Position numbers and translations under genes: made by a program. Shown here in pieces: positions 61,221 through 64,000 of a DNA stretch of 64,000 bases. This stretch comes from Paenibacillus_E oryzisoli_A (lineage in GTDB: Bacteria; Bacillota; Bacilli; Paenibacillales; NBRC-103111), in the NCBI RefSeq assembly GCF_050467285.1, contig NZ_JBCMUN010000038.1, positions 18,966 through 82,965 on the forward strand, read 5' to 3'. Numbering within the stretch: position 1 is the stretch's first letter; each line of letters opens with the position of its first letter. Below the pieces are notes generated by a model that was not told the origin of the DNA, did no database searches, and was given only the letters and a program-made list of their open reading frames with translations.

Positions 61221-63800
61221 TTGGCAAAACGCAAGAAGAAAACGAAACCGGTGAAAACAAGTTTGTTGTTTGAACTGTACGGCATTCTCATCTTGATCTT
61301 TTCCGTCATTGCGATTGCCCGTCAAGGGCATGTTGGGAACTCGCTTTATTATTTATTTCGTTTTTTTGTGGGAAGCTGGTATTCCTTAATCCCATTAATC
61401 TTTATTTATGTCGGCTTGTATGCCATGATTAAGCGGGATTGGCCGCCGATGGTAACCCCCAAAAAGCTAGGTATTCTATTGCTTATTCTAGGCTTGCTGA
61501 TCAAGAATCATATCGATCTGTTTACCCAGCTGTACCCGGATAACAATTTCTCCTCGGGTAAAATCATTTCGTCGACGTGGGACGTGATGCTGGGCGGGTT
61601 GGCTCCGACGGACGCTGGGCGTGAAGCGATCGAGCACGGCAGCGGAGGCGGTATGATTGGCGCATTGCTGTACAGCATTTTGTATTTCCTGTTTGACTAT
61701 CTCGGTGCAAGATTAATTCAATATATGCTGTTCGTGATGGGCTTTATTCTGGCTACCGGCATTTCCTACATCGATGTAGGGAATATCGTAAAGGGGCGGT
61801 TTCAGAATGTGGGGCAAAACTTTAAAGACCGCATGAAGGAATGGCTGCACGATAGGGAGTCCAGGTCGCCGCAGACGGCGAGCGCCGCAAGCGGCAATGC
61901 GACGAGAGCCAAGAAACCGGTCTATGTGCCGGTTGACGATGAGTTTGATGAAGAAGTATTCCAACCGGTGAAACGGGCGAAGAAGACGCCGCTGTTCATG
62001 GAGCTGATCAAGCCGATAAAAGAAGGCCGGAAGAAGAAGGTCGCTGTGAGTGCCGGTTCGCATGAGGATGAGGACGATTTGGACGAGCAGTCTACAAACG
62101 AATCTCCATCCGCGAAAGAGGAAGTCGTGTACAAGGTAGCGGGTGACGAGCGTGAGCCGGAGGCGCCGCAAGTGGCTGCGCCAAGCCTAGACCCAATCAT
62201 TCGGGACTTCCAGGAGCAAGTGATGCAGGACATTCAGCAGGCGGAAAGAACGCAGCCTTCGAGCCCGGCCGCTGTGCCAGTGGCAGTAGCTGCTCCGCTT
62301 GCGAAAGCGCAGGAGGACGGTGAATCGATCGAACCGGTTAACGTCGAGTTTCACGAAGCACCGCCTGTCATGACGAAGCCGTACGAGATGCCGTCACTGG
62401 AACTGCTCGCCAAGCCTGCGCTCGGCAAAGGCAGTGAATTGGCGGATTACAAGGCCAACGCAAGAAAGCTGGAGGCGACGCTGGAGAGCTTTGGCGTGAG
62501 GGCCAAAGTGTTGGAGGTAGTCCGCGGGCCGGCTGTGACCCGGTATGAGATCCAGCCGGATGTCGGCGTGAAAGTCAGCCGGATCGTGTCGTTGACCGAC
62601 GATATTGCGTTGGCGCTCGCAGCAAAAGACATTCGAATGGAGGCGCCGATTCCAGGGAAATCTGCTATCGGTATCGAAGTGCCGAATCTGGAAGTATCGG
62701 TTGTGACGATGCGCGAGGTTATGGAGACATCGGCATTCCAAGAGTCAAGTTCCCGCCTCTCTGTCGTACTGGGCCGCGATATTTCCGGTCAGCCGATTGT
62801 CGGCAATCTTGCGCGCATGCCGCACTTGTTGGTTGCGGGGGCGACGGGCTCAGGGAAATCGGTCTGCATCAACGGCATTATTACGAGTGTGCTCTACAAA
62901 GCGAAACCGAACGAAGTGAAGTTCCTCATGATTGACCCGAAAATGGTCGAGCTAAACGTCTACAACGGCATTCCGCATTTGTTGGCGCCAGTGGTCACCG
63001 ACCCGCGCAGAGCGTCGCTTGCGCTGAAGAAAGTCGTTGTGGAAATGGAGAAACGATACGAGCTGTTCTCCAAGAGCGGAACCCGGAACATCGAAGGGTA
63101 TAACGCGATGCTGTTGGAAACCGGAACGGCTGCGCCGCTGCCGTATTACGTGGTCATTGTGGACGAGCTCGCCGACCTCATGATGGTTGCGGCGAACGAT
63201 GTCGAAGACTCGATTTGCCGCTTGGCGCAGATGGCGCGCGCCGCCGGCATCCATTTGATTATTGCGACGCAGCGTCCATCGGTGGATGTCATCACCGGGG
63301 TCATCAAAGCGAACATTCCGTCGCGTATCGCCTTTGGGGTATCGTCTCAGGTGGACTCCCGGACGATTCTGGATATGGTGGGCGCTGAGAAGCTGCTTGG
63401 CCGTGGCGACATGCTGTACCTGCCAGTCGGCGCGTCCAAGCCGGTGCGTGTGCAGGGGGCGTTCCTGTCCGACCAGGAGGTCGAGCAGGTCGTGAGCTTT
63501 GTACGCACGCAGGAACAGGCCAACTATCGTGAGGAACTGGTTCCGCAGGTAGAGGAAGCGCCTGAGCAGCAGAACGAGATCGAGGACGAACTGTACGATC
63601 AAGCCGTTCAAATCGTGCTGGAAGCGAAGCAAGCTTCGGTATCTTTGCTCCAGCGCCGCATGCGCGTCGGCTATACCCGCGCTGCGCGATTGGTCGACGC
63701 GATGGAAGCCAAAGGCGTCGTTGGCCCGTACGAGGGTAGCAAGCCGCGCGAGGTGCTGATATCCCTCGAGCAGTATCAGCATAACCGAATGAGTTCATGA
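61221..63800 (+). CDS. ftsK: FtsK/SpoIIIE-type DNA translocase
   Basis: An 859-aa DNA motor with about four membrane helices in residues 15-200, a charged linker (about 210-390), a RecA-like motor with Walker A GATGSGKS at 540-547 and a C-terminal gamma winged-helix domain (AKQASVSLLQRRMRVGYTRA). At this locus B. subtilis has spoIIIE, which pumps DNA into the forespore; the linker is longer here (SpoIIIE is 787 aa). I chose the TTG at 61221, 6 nt after GGGGGTGA; upstream in-frame codons from 61146 precede that site. Confidence 0.94.
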   Translation: MAKRKKKTKPVKTSLLFELYGILILIFSVIAIARQGHVGNSLYYLFRFFVGSWYSLIPLIFIYVGLYAMIKRDWPPMVTPKKLGILLLILGLLIKNHIDLFTQLYPDNNFSSGKIISSTWDVMLGGLAPTDAGREAIEHGSGGGMIGALLYSILYFLFDYLGARLIQYMLFVMGFILATGISYIDVGNIVKGRFQNVGQNFKDRMKEWLHDRESRSPQTASAASGNATRAKKPVYVPVDDEFDEEVFQPVKRAKKTPLFMELIKPIKEGRKKKVAVSAGSHEDEDDLDEQSTNESPSAKEEVVYKVAGDEREPEAPQVAAPSLDPIIRDFQEQVMQDIQQAERTQPSSPAAVPVAVAAPLAKAQEDGESIEPVNVEFHEAPPVMTKPYEMPSLELLAKPALGKGSELADYKANARKLEATLESFGVRAKVLEVVRGPAVTRYEIQPDVGVKVSRIVSLTDDIALALAAKDIRMEAPIPGKSAIGIEVPNLEVSVVTMREVMETSAFQESSSRLSVVLGRDISGQPIVGNLARMPHLLVAGATGSGKSVCINGIITSVLYKAKPNEVKFLMIDPKMVELNVYNGIPHLLAPVVTDPRRASLALKKVVVEMEKRYELFSKSGTRNIEGYNAMLLETGTAAPLPYYVVIVDELADLMMVAANDVEDSICRLAQMARAAGIHLIIATQRPSVDVITGVIKANIPSRIAFGVSSQVDSRTILDMVGAEKLLGRGDMLYLPVGASKPVRVQGAFLSDQEVEQVVSFVRTQEQANYREELVPQVEEAPEQQNEIEDELYDQAVQIVLEAKQASVSLLQRRMRVGYTRAARLVDAMEAKGVVGPYEGSKPREVLISLEQYQHNRMSS

Positions 63801-63887
63801 GGTTACATATGTCGGAGAAGGCACACTGTGGAGTCAATGTCATTAAGTTACGCTTGAAGACAAGACTGGGATTAAAAATGGAATCTG

Positions 63888-63925
63888 AAACGGCATGGGA
63901 AAAAGCCCTGTGCCGTTTGTTTTTA
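63888..63925 (+). terminator. Intrinsic terminator after ftsK
   Basis: AAACGGCA at 63888-63895 pairs with TGCCGTTT at 63911-63918, extended by GG/CC, and followed by GTTTTTA. It ends the tepA-ylzJ-ftsK unit. Confidence 0.8.
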
Positions 63926-63945
63926 TGCGCAAGCAAGAAAAAAGC

Positions 63946-63979
63946 GTACAGCAAACAAAGCGGATGGAATATCCGCTTT
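63946..63979 (-). terminator. Terminator-like hairpin facing left at the right edge
   Basis: AAAGCGGAT at 63957-63965 and ATCCGCTTT at 63971-63979 form a perfect 9-bp stem with a five-base loop. Read on the minus strand it is followed by GTTTGCTG, on the plus strand by AAAAATG. The minus orientation fits better and suggests a convergent gene starting beyond 64000. Confidence 0.5.
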
Positions 63980-64000
63980 AAAAATGTTCATTTAAGCCGA

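Noticed and set aside
63809..64000. Open frame after ftsK starting ATG 63809 and running off the right edge
   Set aside because: It passes through the ftsK terminator and the second hairpin, has no good ribosome-binding site and no recognisable sequence.

Overview
This window is one continuous, almost fully coding stretch of a Gram-positive, flagellated, endospore-forming member of the Bacillales. The gene order follows the Bacillus subtilis fla/che operon and the chromosomal block running from rpsB to spoIIIE/ftsK. Several details point to the Paenibacillus group rather than Bacillus: a short EF-Ts, an archaeal/eukaryal-type ProRS in the proS slot, a very long Gly/Gln-rich N-terminus on IF2, and a DUF342 gene next to sigD. 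That placement is inference from gene content. Base composition is moderate and even. Every recognised gene lies on the + strand, and I saw no insertion sequence, phage, integrase, tRNA, rRNA or CRISPR array.

Region 1 (1-26.6 kb) is a motility and chemotaxis operon that enters from the left edge with the 3' end of fliH. It encodes the export ATPase module (fliI, fliJ), hook and rod construction (ylxF, fliK, flgD, a small flagellar-operon protein, flgG), swrD, fliL, the switch proteins (fliM, fliY), cheY, the type III export gate (fliO, fliP, fliQ, fliR, flhB, flhA), the placement pair flhF/flhG, the chemosensory core (cheB, cheA, cheW, cheC, cheD) and sigma-D. Many junctions are ATGA overlaps, and no convincing terminator occurs before 26631. 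Four genes at its tail are poorly understood: a 143-aa membrane protein before sigD, a DUF342/FapA-like protein, a 109-aa charged protein, and a SwrB-like protein followed by a membrane-anchored MltG-like LysM protein.

Region 2 (26.6-39.8 kb) starts with a strong extended -10 promoter and a structured leader. It then carries rpsB, tsf, pyrH and frr with hairpin terminators between several of them, followed by uppS, cdsA, dxr, rseP (lipid carrier, phospholipid and isoprenoid synthesis, and intramembrane proteolysis), proS and polC.

Region 3 (39.8-51.2 kb) is the nusA-infB operon (rimP, nusA, ylxR, rplGB, infB, rbfA, nrnA, truB, ribF), then rpsO and pnp. It covers ribosome maturation, transcription elongation, translation initiation and RNA turnover.

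Region 4 (51.3-63.8 kb) holds ylxY, mlpA and dut; the dipicolinate synthase pair spoVFA/spoVFB behind a near-consensus sigma-K promoter; dapG and dapA, which supply the dihydrodipicolinate precursor; then rnjB, tepA, ylzJ and ftsK/spoIIIE. The asd gene usually found between spoVFB and dapG is absent. The window ends in a double terminator zone, probably facing a convergent gene beyond the right edge. No intergenic gap exceeds 300 bases; the largest are 55815-56053 and 26623-26844, both described below.

I did not find an obviously new multi-gene defence or biosynthetic system. The most open questions are the four uncharacterised genes at the end of the fla/che operon and the structured mRNA leaders of rpsB, rimP, rpsO, pnp and dapG.
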